Positions 35,365-46,240 of a stretch of 64,000 nucleotides of DNA are shown piece by piece. Location of the stretch: positions 6,176,729 to 6,240,728 of the forward strand of contig NC_056038.1 of NCBI RefSeq assembly GCF_004379255.2. Reading direction: 5' to 3'. Origin of the DNA: Salvia splendens (lineage: Eukaryota; Streptophyta; Magnoliopsida; Lamiales; Lamiaceae). Numbering within the stretch: the first letter of the stretch is position 1; each line of letters opens with the position of its first letter. Under the pieces are notes generated by a model. The model was not told the origin of the DNA. It searched no databases and worked only from the letters and a program-made list of their open reading frames with translations. Both the position numbers and the translations under genes were made by a program.

Positions 35365-37009
35365 TAATGCCATTTGGCTAGAAAGTTATCTATTGGTTAT
35401 AAAACTTTATTCAAAGTTATTAGTTTCAATTGCGCCCTTTTCGTTTTTCTTCTCGATTTGCAGAGGCAAGCGATTGAGTGGGAGAACGGGGAAAGGATGA
35501 ACTACAATTGCAAGTGAGGGTTCGCCTTGAATTTCGGTTGAATTTGTGTAGATTTAGAGGCTTTGCATTCCTTTTTTGTTGATCTTATTTTTATGGGTCT
35601 GTGATTCTAAATTTTGCAGTTGCATCAAGGGTTAAGTGCATAATATTTTAGCTTATAAATATGTCATTTAAAGGCTGGATATCCACGCATACCTACTTAC
35701 CTTATAGAACTCAAGCATACCATTTTTGGTCTTACAATAGGAAGAAGGCTTCATGTCATGGAACCATTCCACACCATGCTCAGTGAGCTCAAGGCTTCCT
35801 TAATTTCTTTGGTTGGCTAATTTTATTCTTTTTAATTATGTTTTCATTCCTTTTTCATTTTATTAATTATATTTTTCTTTTCTTAACATTTTCTTAATTA
35901 TATTTTTTTGTTTTTTTTCATTCATTTTTATATATCAATTTTGATACATCGTATTTGTTTTTAACATTATTTGACTTATTGGTATTCTTTTTTTTAGTTA
36001 TATTTTTCATTTTTTTCCATCCATTTTTATCCGTTACTATGTTTTCTTTTTTAGATTGATGTTACCACCATTTTCTTTCTTTTTGTTTTTAATAATTATA
36101 ATATTTTTTCAATAGTAATGATTAGATTTTTAGTCCATCTATGTTATTTAAAGGACGTTGAGTCATATGAAAGGATTATTCTATTGGTAAATTTAATGTA
36201 TAATTTAATTTGTTTTTAATTTTATTGAAAACTATACAAATCGTTAGGCGAAAGTAGCTATACATATTGATTATTGATTTTGTGCATTGCAAATTGATTT
36301 TATTCTTTATTTTATTGTAAAACGGCGAAAGTAGCTATACATATTGATTATTGATTTTGTGCATTGCAAGTTGATTTTATTCCTTATTTTATTGTAGTTT
36401 TAGGTGAGGCGGGGGGCTTTAAAGATGACAAACGAGTTATTTTACCTATGAGTTCTGTTGAAGAGTGACTTGTGAAAAATTGAAAGTTTTGGTTTAAGTT
36501 TATATTGACAAGGTTAATTTTAATTTTAAAGTAGTTTATAAAGAAGTTTTTAAAATGATGAGTATTATCCATTGTGATATATTTTTATCTTCCTACTCCA
36601 TGATTTCATGTTAAATATTATATTATGTGATTTATTTATTATGTTTCAATGTTGATTTTTATAGATTTTTTATTCTCATATAACTAAAATTGTTAGTCAT
36701 ATTGTTCATTATTAATATTGATTCTAATTTTATTTAATTAATTTATAATTAAAAATTAATATTTTAAAAATATATTAATACGTGGGCGTCATACTAGTAG
36801 GGGAGTTTTGATGGATATGCATAAATCACTAAAATTTACAGTTATTCAAAATTAATACAGTACTTCTTCCTCGACGGCGTGGATAGCTGGATCAGCAGTT
36901 CTGCTGGAGGTGGTGGCAGCCGCGTAAGCTCTGCGGAAACAGAGTGCGGTTGAATTTGGCGGCGGCGAGAGTGAATCTGGATTGCATTTTTCCTCTTAGT
37001 AAATTATGC

Positions 37010-38926
37010 TGTAAGATATTGATCGGAGATGATGTTGTGCAAAACAATGAGAACTCGATGAAAGGAAATCGTGAATGGAATTTTATTGAATCTTGAAGAG
37101 TAATTTTTATTCTACAACTTGGAAAAACTTGAAAAACAATTCCCTCTCAATTCCCTTTAATAGGCGCCAAAATAAAAAACTAACTAACAAAATTTAAATC
37201 CTACGGCTAGGATTTAATCATCACTTAAAACCCTCATCTAACGGCTCCTGAGTCTTCCCGCCTTCATTGCTTAGATGAATCTTTACTGTCCCCTGCACAA
37301 ACTCACCAGCTTCAAGCATAATTCGAACGTCTCCTTTGGTAGTGGTTTGGTTAACATATCTGCAGGGTTCACTGCTGTGTCAACCTTGAATAGCTTCACC
37401 TTGCATTCTCTACTTCTTCCCTCACGATATGCATTCGCACATCTATGTGCTTGCTACGTTCATGGAATACTTGGTGCTTTGCTAAGCTCAAGGCACCATT
37501 GTTGTCACAGCCAATGGGGACTGCTTCTTGCTCCACCCCAAAGTCAACAGCTATACCTTTCAACCAAGAACTCTCCTTAACCGCAGCTGTCAATGAAATA
37601 TACTCTGCCTCAGTTGTTGAGAGAGCTACCACATTTTGTAATCCTGATTTCCAACTAACAGCTGCTCCATACATTGTGAAGATGTACCCAGATTGAGACT
37701 TTCTGGTGTCCACACTCCCAGCAAAGTCACTATCACAAAAACCAATCAGAGCCTCCTTCTTATCATACTCACTGCTCTTGAATAAGATTCCCAAATTCCC
37801 AGCTCCTCTTAGATATCTGAGAATCCATTTAAGAGCTTGCCAATGCTCTCTTCCATAATTGCTCATGTATCTACTTGTGCAGCTGATAGCTTGTGCCACA
37901 TCTGGCCTAGTCTCAATCATAGCATACATCACACTACCCACCACATTTGCATAGGGAATATTCTGCATTTCAAGCCTTTCTTCCTCAGTTTTTGGTGATT
38001 GTTCAACTGTAAGTCTGAAATGCTGTGCAAGTGGTGTGACTGTCACTCTTGAGTTGTCCATTATGTATCTCTTCAGCACCCTTGAGATGTAATCAGTTTG
38101 ACTTTGCCACAGTTCTCTTTTTCCTCTATTTCTCACAATGTTCATCCCCAGAATCCTTCGGGCTGCTCCTAGATCTTTCATATCAAAAGCTAAGCTCAAA
38201 TCATGTTTCACTTTCTAGATTTCAGTCTTTGAGGCTCCTGTCACCAACATATCATCAACGTACAGTAGCAGATAAGCCACTGCAACCCCTTTATTCTTCT
38301 TGATATAAACACAGTCGTCGTAGCTGGATCTCTCAAAGCCATTACTGAGCACATACTCATCAAACTTCTTGTACCACTGCCTACTGGCTTGTTTCAAGCC
38401 ATAGATGCTCTTTTTCAGTAGTCATACCTTGCTCTCCATCCCATGCTGAACAAATCCCTCTGGTTGACACATATAGATAGTCTCTTCCAAGTCACCATGT
38501 AAAAATGCCGTTTTTACATCTAACTGCTCAAGCTCCCAGTCAAGCCTAGCCACAACAGCCAACAAGATCCTTATTGATGTATGTTTAACCACGGGTGAGA
38601 ACACCTCATTGTAGTCAATCTCTTGTTCTTGAGTGAAGCCACGAGCTACCAATCTGGCCTTGAATCTGATCTGCTCACTGTCTGCAGATTCAATCTTTCT
38701 TTTAAACAACCATTTACATGTTACTAACTTCTTTCCCTCCACTTTATCAACCAGAATCCATGTGCCATTTTGAGGAGAGAGTCAATTTCTTCAATCATGG
38801 TCTTAAGCCATTTATCTCTGTCTTTGCAGTTTATTGCTTCCTTGTATGACCCTGGTTCAGAAAACTCCACCTCCTCTGCCACACAAAGTGCAAAATACAA
38901 CATCTCACTGTCTGCATATCTGGGCA
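37010..38926 (-). pseudogene. Copia 3' fragment (RT-RNase H plus probable LTR), degenerate
   Basis: Minus-strand frames give in order: SEMLYFALCVAEEVEF...KDRDKWLKTMIEEIDSL, RT (CKWLFKRK, LDVKTAFLHGDLEETIYM, IYGLKQASRQWYKKF, LLYVDDMLVTG) and RNase H (GFCDSDFAGSVDTRKSQSGY, STTEAEYISL, ERSKHIDVRMHIV). Lesions: a frameshift at about 38740, in-frame stops at about 38422 and 38214, and a frameshift after VREEVENA at about 37400. The probable 3' LTR is about 37010-37267 (plus-strand TGTAAGATATTG...), starting just where homology to the gene paralogue stops. Everything upstream of the RT (gag, protease, integrase) is missing at the junction with the Harbinger fragment. Confidence 0.85.
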
Positions 38927-40143
38927 AACGGCCGACCTCTTCGATGAGTATTTGCATGTCGGTGAGTCCACTGGAATCCTTTGTCTTAAAAATTTTTGCG
39001 ATGGCCTTCGTTCAGCTTTTGGTGATGAATTTCTTCAGGCACCCACCACCGATGATTGCCAACGGTTGCTTCGTCTTCACGAAACAGTCCATGGCTTTCC
39101 CGGTATGTTTGGCAGCATTGACTGCATGCATTGGAGGTGGAAGAATTGCCCGACTGCTTGGAGTGGGCAACACTTAAGCGGCCACAAAGGCGGCGGCCCA
39201 ACACTTATCCTTGAAGCGGTCGCCGACTACCGCCTATGGATTTGGCATGCATATTTCGGTGTTGCCGGATCAAACAACGACTTGAACGTGCTCTATTCTT
39301 CACCCCTCTTCAATGATGTGTTGAACGGTGTAGCACCGGCAATCGACTTCACCGTCAACGGAAATGTATACCACATGGGTTACTATCTCGCCGATGGTAT
39401 CTACCCAAGGTGGTCGACTTTCGTGAAGACGCTCAGCAACCCGCAAGACCCGAGATGGGTTCTTTTTGCGCAGCGTCAAGAGTCAGCGTTTAAAGACGTC
39501 GAAAGTGCCTTTGAGGTCCTTCAAGCCCGATTCAACATTGTGAAGGCCCCGTCTCTGTTGTGGTACGTGAAAAATATCACCGACATCATGTACACGTGTA
39601 TTATCTTACACAATATGATTATAGCCGACGAAGGACCGAGGGCGGCTAGCTTTTACGACGAGGATGAAGCCGGAAGCTCAAGCGCGAGGTCTCCCCCACG
39701 CCGAGGTGTGCATACGTCGGTGGGTGAGAGGATCGAAACAAGGCACACAATGCGCGATACCCGAACCCACGTTGAGCTACAAGAAGACCTAATCAAACAC
39801 ATTTGGGCAAAATTCGGCCACGAGTAGTGATTTTTTTTATTTTAGGAGTTGAATTATGTATTTTTTATTGATTAGGAATTTAATTATGTAATTTTTATTT
39901 TTTAGGATTTTAATTATGTAATTTTTACTGTATTTTGTAATATTATTCTGGGTATTTTTAATGTATTTTAATTTTGTGGAAATGTTTTTATTTAAATTGA
40001 ATAATGGAATGGTGGGACCCTTGTGCTCGTCCTTGAGGAAGAGCACGGATGTGGGCGTTGTGCTCTTGCCTAAAAGCAGACAGAAAAAGTGGGTCCGGAC
40101 CCACATCCATGCTCGTTGGCAAGAGCACAGATGTGGATGCTCT
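38926..40143 (+). mobile_element. Harbinger transposon right part, left end missing
   Basis: It holds the transposase ORF and ends in CAGATGTGGATGCTC at 40143, followed by TTA. The same TTATGATCTCAA stands uninterrupted in repeat copy 1 (about 21376-21390), so TTA is the target. No left terminal repeat is found; the element breaks off at about 38926 against the copia fragment. Confidence 0.82.
38928..39827 (+). pseudogene. PIF/Harbinger transposase (DDE nuclease), N-terminally truncated
   Basis: The homology opens at the junction (ADLFDEYLHVGESTG, before the first ATG at 38952) and runs 291+ residues to a TAG at 39825-39827. Motifs fit the HARBI1/DDE_Tnp_4 nuclease: FGSIDCMHWRW (first D), AGSNNDLNVL (second D), YYLADGIYPRW, and DVESAFEVLQARF (E) followed by DIMYTCIILHNMI. 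Several residues look substituted in the last motif (QESAFKDVESAFEV where I would expect R, R and G), and the N-terminal helix-turn-helix half is missing. It could not support transposition. It reads on the strand opposite the copia fragment. Confidence 0.88.
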
Positions 40144-41880
40144 TATGATCTCAATTGCATTGAGATCGACTGTTGATTATAATAGAGAACTTGTACTATT
40201 AGAATCGAAGTAACTAAATTTGATAAATACAGTAATAAATTAGATTTAGATGACAAGATATTTAAGTGTTTTGGGAAAATGTCTTTAATCAGAATGATGA
40301 CAAAAGAATATACTTCGAGCTCGTTCGGTGCAAGAGGAATGTAATGAGCAGTAATGGTATGGAGCATGATTGACAGATGCATATCTACTAGAAACGTTTA
40401 CCAACGTTTACCATTCATATAAAATATTTCATCCATATTTCAAACGAGTACAAAAAGTTTTAACTTATCATATATCATACAAAAAGTTTGATTAATGCTT
40501 CAAATTAGTACATTCCGTTAAAAACCATTAACACCGTTACTTTATCTTATTTTTCATCTTATTCACTCCCAAATTAAGTGATCTAAGAACATTATTAGAA
40601 TAGATAAGTATCTTCACGAGGAGTTTGCATAACGAAATTGGGGTGGAATTTCGGTGCTGCAAGTCATCCCAAAACTATAGTTGCAGCAGCACATTCATTT
40701 TTAATTTTTTTTGGGAGAAAGAGATTGAATCTGTGCGTGTTTGTATGTGAAAACAAAGGCTAAAACCAATTAAGAATAGGATAAAGAAAATAGAAAAAAT
40801 TATATGGTCAGCTAGAAGGAAACGAATCATTCACTGAAATATATAGTACTATATGGCTTATATACCTTATCAAAGATAAGGTGGAATTGTTTGTGCGTGC
40901 AGTTTGAGAGGATGAAAAATTCGTTGAAAATTATTTATATAGATTAGCTGCAATTATTTGCATATTTACCATATGATAAGATGCCTATATGGCAATGCAT
41001 GAGATATTATTTGAAGAAATAATATCATGCGGAAATAGGATAATAAATAAGAAATAATTTTGGAAAGAATAGCGTAAAAAAATAAGATAAAAGTAACGGT
41101 GTTAGTGGTTTTTTAACTGAATGTACTAATTTGAAATACTAGTCAAATTTTTTGTATGATATATGCTAACTTAAAACTATTTGTACTGCGAGTTTAATAG
41201 TATATGTTTTGCTTTACAAGGCCTTTCGTCCGGCACCATTCCTGGACTGTTAATATTTGACATGATAATTTAGCCCCCACCTTTAAGCATGAGAGGCCCT
41301 CTTAAAATCCAATTTTGGGTTGAAACGGATAATTGATAAATTGACATATGTCCATTAGGGTTATGTCGCATCAAAATAAAAAATTGAGAATAAAAAATAC
41401 AAAATGGTTGCGATTGAGATCACTGCATTTTTGTCTATCGTTATTGCTTGAAAAAAATACAAAAGGGTTGCAATTGAGATCCTTACATTTTTCTTTCTCG
41501 TGAATCGTAACTGCTTGTGATAGCTTGAAAAAAACTACAACTCGATACAGGTCATACATCATCTCAAGGGTGTGGGCTTCAACCTAGACAGTGCTTACAA
41601 GATTAAATGTAACAACAACGAGTGGACTTAGATTGTAAAGGTGAGGTTTTGACCCAAAACTAGTTTCGATTCATTGTTATTTCAAGAATTCATTAGGGGC
41701 CTATTGTTGCATTTGGTTACAAAGCAGATCATGTATTAATCATCTTCTGACTCTGTTTTTTCACATACTAGCTTTATATTAATGGATGTTTTATACGGGA
41801 CAAGTTATGAGAGGAAAGATACTTTGGAAGGATCAAGCTAATAAGTTCGAGTGTTGAAGACGACATGGTCCACATGGATG
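40144..41880. repeat. Dispersed repeat, copy 2 (holds the empty site of the copia)
   Basis: Matches 21376-22405 and then 29599 onward. Relative to copy 1 it has gained the 741-bp long-TIR element (40447-41187) and about 130 bases at 41706-41835. It lacks the Stowaway and the copia, and has 41288-41360 in the opposite orientation. At 41855-41885 GTGTTGAAGACGACATGG continues directly into TCCACATGGATGATG. Confidence 0.75.
40447..41187. mobile_element. Long-TIR (MULE-like) non-autonomous element, 741 bp
   Basis: The first ~115 bases (AGTACAAAAAGTTTTAACTT ... ACACCGTTACTTTATCTTAT) match the reverse complement of the last ~115 with a few differences. Such long terminal inverted repeats are typical of Mutator-like elements. 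Repeat copy 1 lacks it. The target duplication is not clear and no protein is encoded. Confidence 0.75.
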
Positions 41881-42101
41881 ATGTCAATGTTTATATATAT
41901 GAAAAACGCTCTCTCCACAACATTACGACCTTGATATGTCTCATGTTACAACTCATATGTACTGACTGAGCAATTCTGTGTCGTATCCTCATTTTTTTAA
42001 GTGGTACCTCACCCTTTATACATGGGTGGAAAGCCCTCATTGTTGGCATAATCAAATATGATACTAATTTAAAACGGGGTCAAACGCCATCTATGTACTT
42101 A

Positions 42102-42702
42102 GAGTATCTCTTAGGGAAAAGTTAAATGGAGAGGTGAAATTATATAACAGCCATATTTACTTTTTTTCCATGAAAAATCATTTTTCAAGAGGAGGGTATT
42201 TGAGATCTCTAAGGAAAGAGGTAAATGGAGATGTAAAGTCATATTACTATTATATTTACTTTTTTCATAAAAAAACATTTTTCAATGGGAGATGTATTTG
42301 AGAAGGTATTATACCTTTTTCATTTTGAATAGGTATCATTACATCTCCATCAATGGAGAAGTAAAATCTTATAACTATCATATTTGTCTTTTTTATGAAA
42401 AATTATTCTCCAAACGGGGAAAGTATTTGAGAAGATATTACACTTTATATTTTTTCAATGCATTTTATATTATTATTTTATTAATTTACCTTTCTATATA
42501 TCTTTTTCCTTTGAAATGTGTTACTTTCTAGAAGGATATATTTCACTTTATATCTTTTTCCTTTGAAATACGTTACTTTCTAGAATGATATATATATTTT
42601 TCCTTTAAAATGTGTTACTTTCTAGAAAGGATATATTTCACTTTACGAAAAGTAAATAGATAATATACCTATTTCATTTACATCTGCTTGTCAGAGATGC
42701 TC
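42102..42702. mobile_element. MITE with TTA target duplication and internal tandem repeats
   Basis: GAGTATCTCTTAGGG at the left and GTCAGAGATGCTC at the right are flanked by TTA (42099-42101, 42703-42705). Inside are three diverged ~120-bp units (GGAGANGTAAA...TATTTGAGA) and, at 42505-42640, three ~55-bp units around GTTACTTTCTAGAA. Confidence 0.65.
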
Positions 42703-43221
42703 TTAACATGAGATCTTAAAAAACAATTTAAAAAATAAAACCAACTGCTTGTCAGAGATGCTCTTAAGGCCATCCGCAACGCTGTCTCTTATCCGTCTCT
42801 TAACCGTCTCATCTCTTCACTATTCATGGGCTCCACTATACTTTTCATCTCATCTCTTAACTAAGAGACAGCACGTGCAACCCTCCATCTCTTAACCATC
42901 TCATCCCTTAACTATTCATTCAATTTCATTTTATTTTTTTCCAACAAATTCAATTAATAAAAAACACACTTCATTAAATAAAATAAAAATACAATTTAAA
43001 ATTCAAAAAAATAAAAAAAAAATAAAAATCCTAAAAAATAAAATTTACATAATTTAAAATACAATTTTATAGAAATTAAAAAACTACTCCGCCGGTCAAT
43101 CATCCCCCGAAGGCGGTACCTAGAGGTTGAATACCAATTTGTCTTGCCATATATTCAATTCCAGCAAGATGGGCTTGATATTGTAGAGGCGTCATGCGGG
43201 AAGAGTCTGCCATCATGGCGG

Positions 43222-44204
43222 TCAAGTACATGGACAATAGGGTGTTCGAGCCCGAGACCGAGCCCGCCTGGCTTGATTCGCCTTGGCCCCTCCTCCCTCT
43301 AGCCGCCTCGGTCCCTTGCGGCCGACGGCGCCCACGGGAGGAGCCCCCTGCATCGGTGGTCGTGCCCTCAACCTCTTGTCAGGCAACCTCTTGTGAGGCG
43401 TTGCCTGACCCGCCCTCACTAGACGAGTATCAGCCACCCGTCGTGCGCTTCGAGCTCGAGCCCTCGCTGGACTGGACACCGCCGGCCCACCTTTCAACGT
43501 CTTTGACGACCTCCCAAACATCGACATGTTTGAATTCTTTACTGTTGTCGTCAAAGAAGACTCGCAAAGCCGCTCTCATAATGTCGGCTCCACTGGCTCC
43601 GCTTTGGTATTGAGTTGTTTCATTCTTGTAGATGCCGCAAAAATTTTGACATCTCTGTCGACGCCGTCAAAATGACTGCATAGCATCTTCAGGGTGCGGC
43701 GGCGGGACCGAGCCGGCTTGTTCTCGTTGTAGGCGGCAGTGACCTTTTTCCAAAAACACTTGCGGGTTTGTTGATTCCCGACGATGGGATCGTACGAGAC
43801 ACCGACCCAAGCGTTGAACTGAGTCATCGTGTCCGCCCGGCTGTATGGATGACGGCATATATCCTCCTCCTCCTAGGCCGCCTCCTCCTCTTCCTCCACG
43901 GCGTCGAATGCGCGACCCCTGGAGCTTCCACCGCAGCATCCTCCTTCCGGATTGGGTTCATCCGGAAAATCCTCCATAATTTGGGATAATCCCTGCGATT
44001 GCCCATACCTCGGGGCGGAGGGATGAGAGTATGCATCCACATCAAAATAGGGTGGTTGGTATGCCGGCGGCGTCGACGAGCCTTGGGTGCCCGGCGTCGA
44101 CGAGCCGGAACCGGCAGCACCCAAGACATTGTACATGCCCCCCAATCGCCAAACGCGTTCAAGTCATATCCGCCGGAGCCGCCCTCGTTTCCGTCGCCGG
44201 ACAT
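43222..44204 (-). pseudogene. Harbinger ORF1 (Myb/NAM-associated-like), frameshifted
   Basis: The start MSGDGNEGGSGGYDLNAFGD is at 44204. It continues in other frames as MYNVLGAAGSGSSTPGTQ ... SQIMEDFPDEPNPEGG, then MTQFNAWVGVSYDPIVGNQQ, CFWKKVTAAYNENKP and KMLCSHFDGVDRDVKIF (the Myb/trihelix-like core at 43576-43827), and a basic tail (about 43222-43554). At least three frameshifts or stops are needed to join them. Paired with the transposase family at 38928, this is the usual second Harbinger gene. Confidence 0.65.
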
Positions 44205-44324
44205 TTTTTAGATGAAAATTGGAGATGTGAGATGAAAATTGGAGATGTGAGAGATATGATTTGAGAAGAATAGATGTGTTTTTGTGTGTATAAAACGAGG
44301 ATGAAATAAGAGTATTTATAGAGT

Positions 44325-44326
44325 AA

Positions 44327-44357
<31 letters not shown>

Positions 44358-44359
44358 AT
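44325..44359. repeat. (AAAT)n microsatellite
   Basis: About eight TAAA units in the promoter-side end of the Harbinger element. Confidence 0.9.
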
Positions 44360-44745
44360 GAGGAAAATACCGTTGAAAGCAGGTAAAAAAACGGTAACAT
44401 TACCGTTTATATTTTCTAAAATTTTTTAAATTAAAATCGATTTTTTTTAAAAAAAAATGATTTATTGCGACAACGTGACGACGGCCACTCGCCGGCCTAG
44501 CGCCAGCGTGTGCCACGTGGCGCGGGCGCGTGGCGAGCTGGTGCGCCAGCCGTCCCTCAAGGATGAGACACCCACCGAGACGAGACCGAGACGCATCCAT
44601 GCAACGCCATCTCGCTTTCGTCTCGTCTCTCCGAGACAAGATAGAGACCGCAACGAGACGCGTTTCGGATGCTCTAACATGAGATCTTTAAAAACAATTT
44701 AAAAAATAAAACCAACAATGAGTACCTAGTTAAATATAAAAACCG

Positions 44746-45184
44746 CGCATCCGCCGCCGCCCCGCCGATCTATAGTGCATGAAGCGTCCGCCCGAAGCAG
44801 ACGCCATTTTTGGGGCGGAAGGCCCTCCGGCGATAAGGTTGCGAGGACGCGCCGGTGCTTGCACCCGGTCACGCCTCGGTGCGCCGGCCGCCCCGGAAAT
44901 TTTTTTTAAAATTATTTTCAAAAATTATATTATAAATACTAATCCTCCACCATCCCTTTTACACCTCGTTTTCTAATTATTTAGATTCCGATAATTTTAA
45001 TTATAATTAATTTAAAATAAAAGAAAAAATAAATAAAATGAAAAGTAGCTAAAAATTTTAGAGCTATTGAAAATGTCCACCTTATAGCTGGAGATACTTC
45101 TTTTTGTGGATGCGGAAAAAATAAACTGGAACGGTGAAAAAAAAAGGGGCGGAGCTATTGGAAGTGACCGCTGATCGTGGATGC
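44746..45184. mobile_element. Possible degraded MITE
   Basis: GCGCATCCGCCGCCG at the left and CGCTGATCGTGGATGCC at the right are weakly inverted relative to each other and resemble Harbinger ends. The interior is GC-rich at the left and AT-rich at the right. No matching target duplication was established. Confidence 0.3.
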
Positions 45185-45298
45185 CTTAATAATCCAAAGC
45201 ACACATCCCAGATCGAATCAGCACTATTATAAATATACATGTTTTTATCAATTTGTCGCATTTTATTTCACAAAAGCGGCAAACGACATCTATCCAAA

Positions 45299-46168
45299 TC
45301 ACCAATCTTCGCCGCGAGGCTGCCGGAGAAATCTGCCATGCGGAGAGTCCGGATCCCCTCTCATCGCATTCATCCGAAACATCTCCGCCGCCCTCCTTAG
45401 CGCCTCCTCCGCCGTGTCCAGCTGCTCCCCCCAGTTCCCATCGTAGCCGACGCTCTCGCTCTGCGCCGTCCCATCCGTCGCCTGAGTCACCGGCTTCCTC
45501 GTATCGCAAACCTCGATCTCCGACAGCGGAGACGCCTTGTGGTGCTCGTAATACTCCTTGTTGTCCCTCTCCTGCTCTTCCCGCTGCGTTTTCCGGTCCA
45601 CTCCATCCTCCTCCTCCGGCCACGGGCTGCCGTCGATCCCCGCGCACGAGCTCCGCCGCTTCTGCTGCCCGAACGGGTAGGGCATCGGCCCCACGCCGCT
45701 GGACTCCAGCTTGGGTGCTGTCTCTATCGGGGACTTCGGAGGAGTGTATGTTTCGTTGTCTTTGCTCGTCGGCTCGTTCTTTGGCGGCCGCCGCCGCTTC
45801 TCGTCTTGCATCGCATCCGTAGGATACACATCCTTAGAAACAAGATTAATCAATTTGATTCAAACCATCCCACATTGAAAATTATTAAAAAGTATGGAGA
45901 ACAAACAATATACTAATAAGTACAACTCATAAGAGCGAAATCATAAAAACTTTGTCAAAACTGATAATATCATACTAATATTGAATTCAGATGTGCATAA
46001 ATCACTAAAATTTACAGTTATTCAAAAGTAATACAGTACTTCTTCCTGGACGGCGTGGATAGCTGGATCAGCAGTTCTGCCGGAGGTGGTGGCGCAGCCG
46101 CGTAAGCTTTGCTGCGGAAACAGAGTGCGGTTGAATTTGGCGGCGGCGAGAGCGAATCTGGATTGCAT
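45299..46168 (-). CDS. Conserved plant protein with probable mitochondrial presequence, 2 exons
   Basis: Exon 1 is 46040-46168 and exon 2 45299-45832; the intron is 207 bp, GT-AG, phase 0. The 220-residue product starts MQSRFALAAAKFNRTLFPQQ, rich in Arg/Ala/Ser without acidic residues, as in mitochondrial targeting peptides. The middle is hydrophilic (DEKRRRPPKNEPTSKDN, SPIETAPKLESSGVGP). The C-terminal half has KTQREEQERDNKEYYEHHKA, SPLSEIEVCDTRKPVTQATD and ALRRAAEMFRMNAMRGDPDS, which look conserved but to which I assign no function. The start at 46168 is preferred over an in-frame ATG at 46240 because homology with the pseudogene copy ends just upstream of 46168. It lacks the GVWRPEQ stretch kept in the paralogue at 31980, a seven-residue in-frame difference. 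Confidence 0.8.
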
Positions 46169-46240
46169 ATTTCCTCTTAGTAAATTATGCGATCTCACTA
46201 GCGGTAGAGCTTCTTCGAAAAATGTTGCCACAATATCCAT

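Larger units (their letters stand above)
34076..36797 (+). mobile_element. Helitron candidate (5' TC ... CTAG 3') in the pseudogene intron
   Basis: The interval starts TCTATACAATATATAAAAGG preceded by A and ends GTCATACTAG followed by T, as expected for insertion between A and T. The sequence on either side matches the intact paralogue's intron approximately. No helicase domain is present, and the 3' hairpin (around ACGTGGGCGT) is weak. Boundaries are tentative because the flank itself resembles the ends. Confidence 0.35.
31980..36990 (-). pseudogene. Disrupted paralogue of the mitochondrial-type gene at 45299-46168
   Basis: Exon 2 lies at 31980-32401 plus 32748-32892; exon 1 ends at the ATG near 36990. 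Downstream flank (from about 31829, ATCCGAAGCACACATCCCAG) and intron edges also match the intact copy. Damage: exon 1 reads MQSRFTLAAAKFNRTLFPQS then shifts frame by one missing base after GGCTGC and stops within ten codons. Exon 2 is split by a 346-bp TG...CA insertion with a CCGCT target duplication. The intron has grown from about 207 bp to about 3.9 kb by insertions. It retains the exon 2 extra segment GVWRPEQ that the intact copy lacks, so neither copy is simply derived from the other as it stands now. Confidence 0.88.
42768..44674. mobile_element. Harbinger-type element with TAA target duplication
   Basis: The left GGCCATCCGCAACGC and right CGTTTCGGATGCTC are flanked by TAA at 42765-42767 and 44675-44677. 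It sits in the second copy of a ~61-bp tandem duplication; the first copy (about 42684-42744) shows the uninterrupted site GATGCTCTTAACATGAG. Only a broken ORF1 is inside. Confidence 0.82.
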
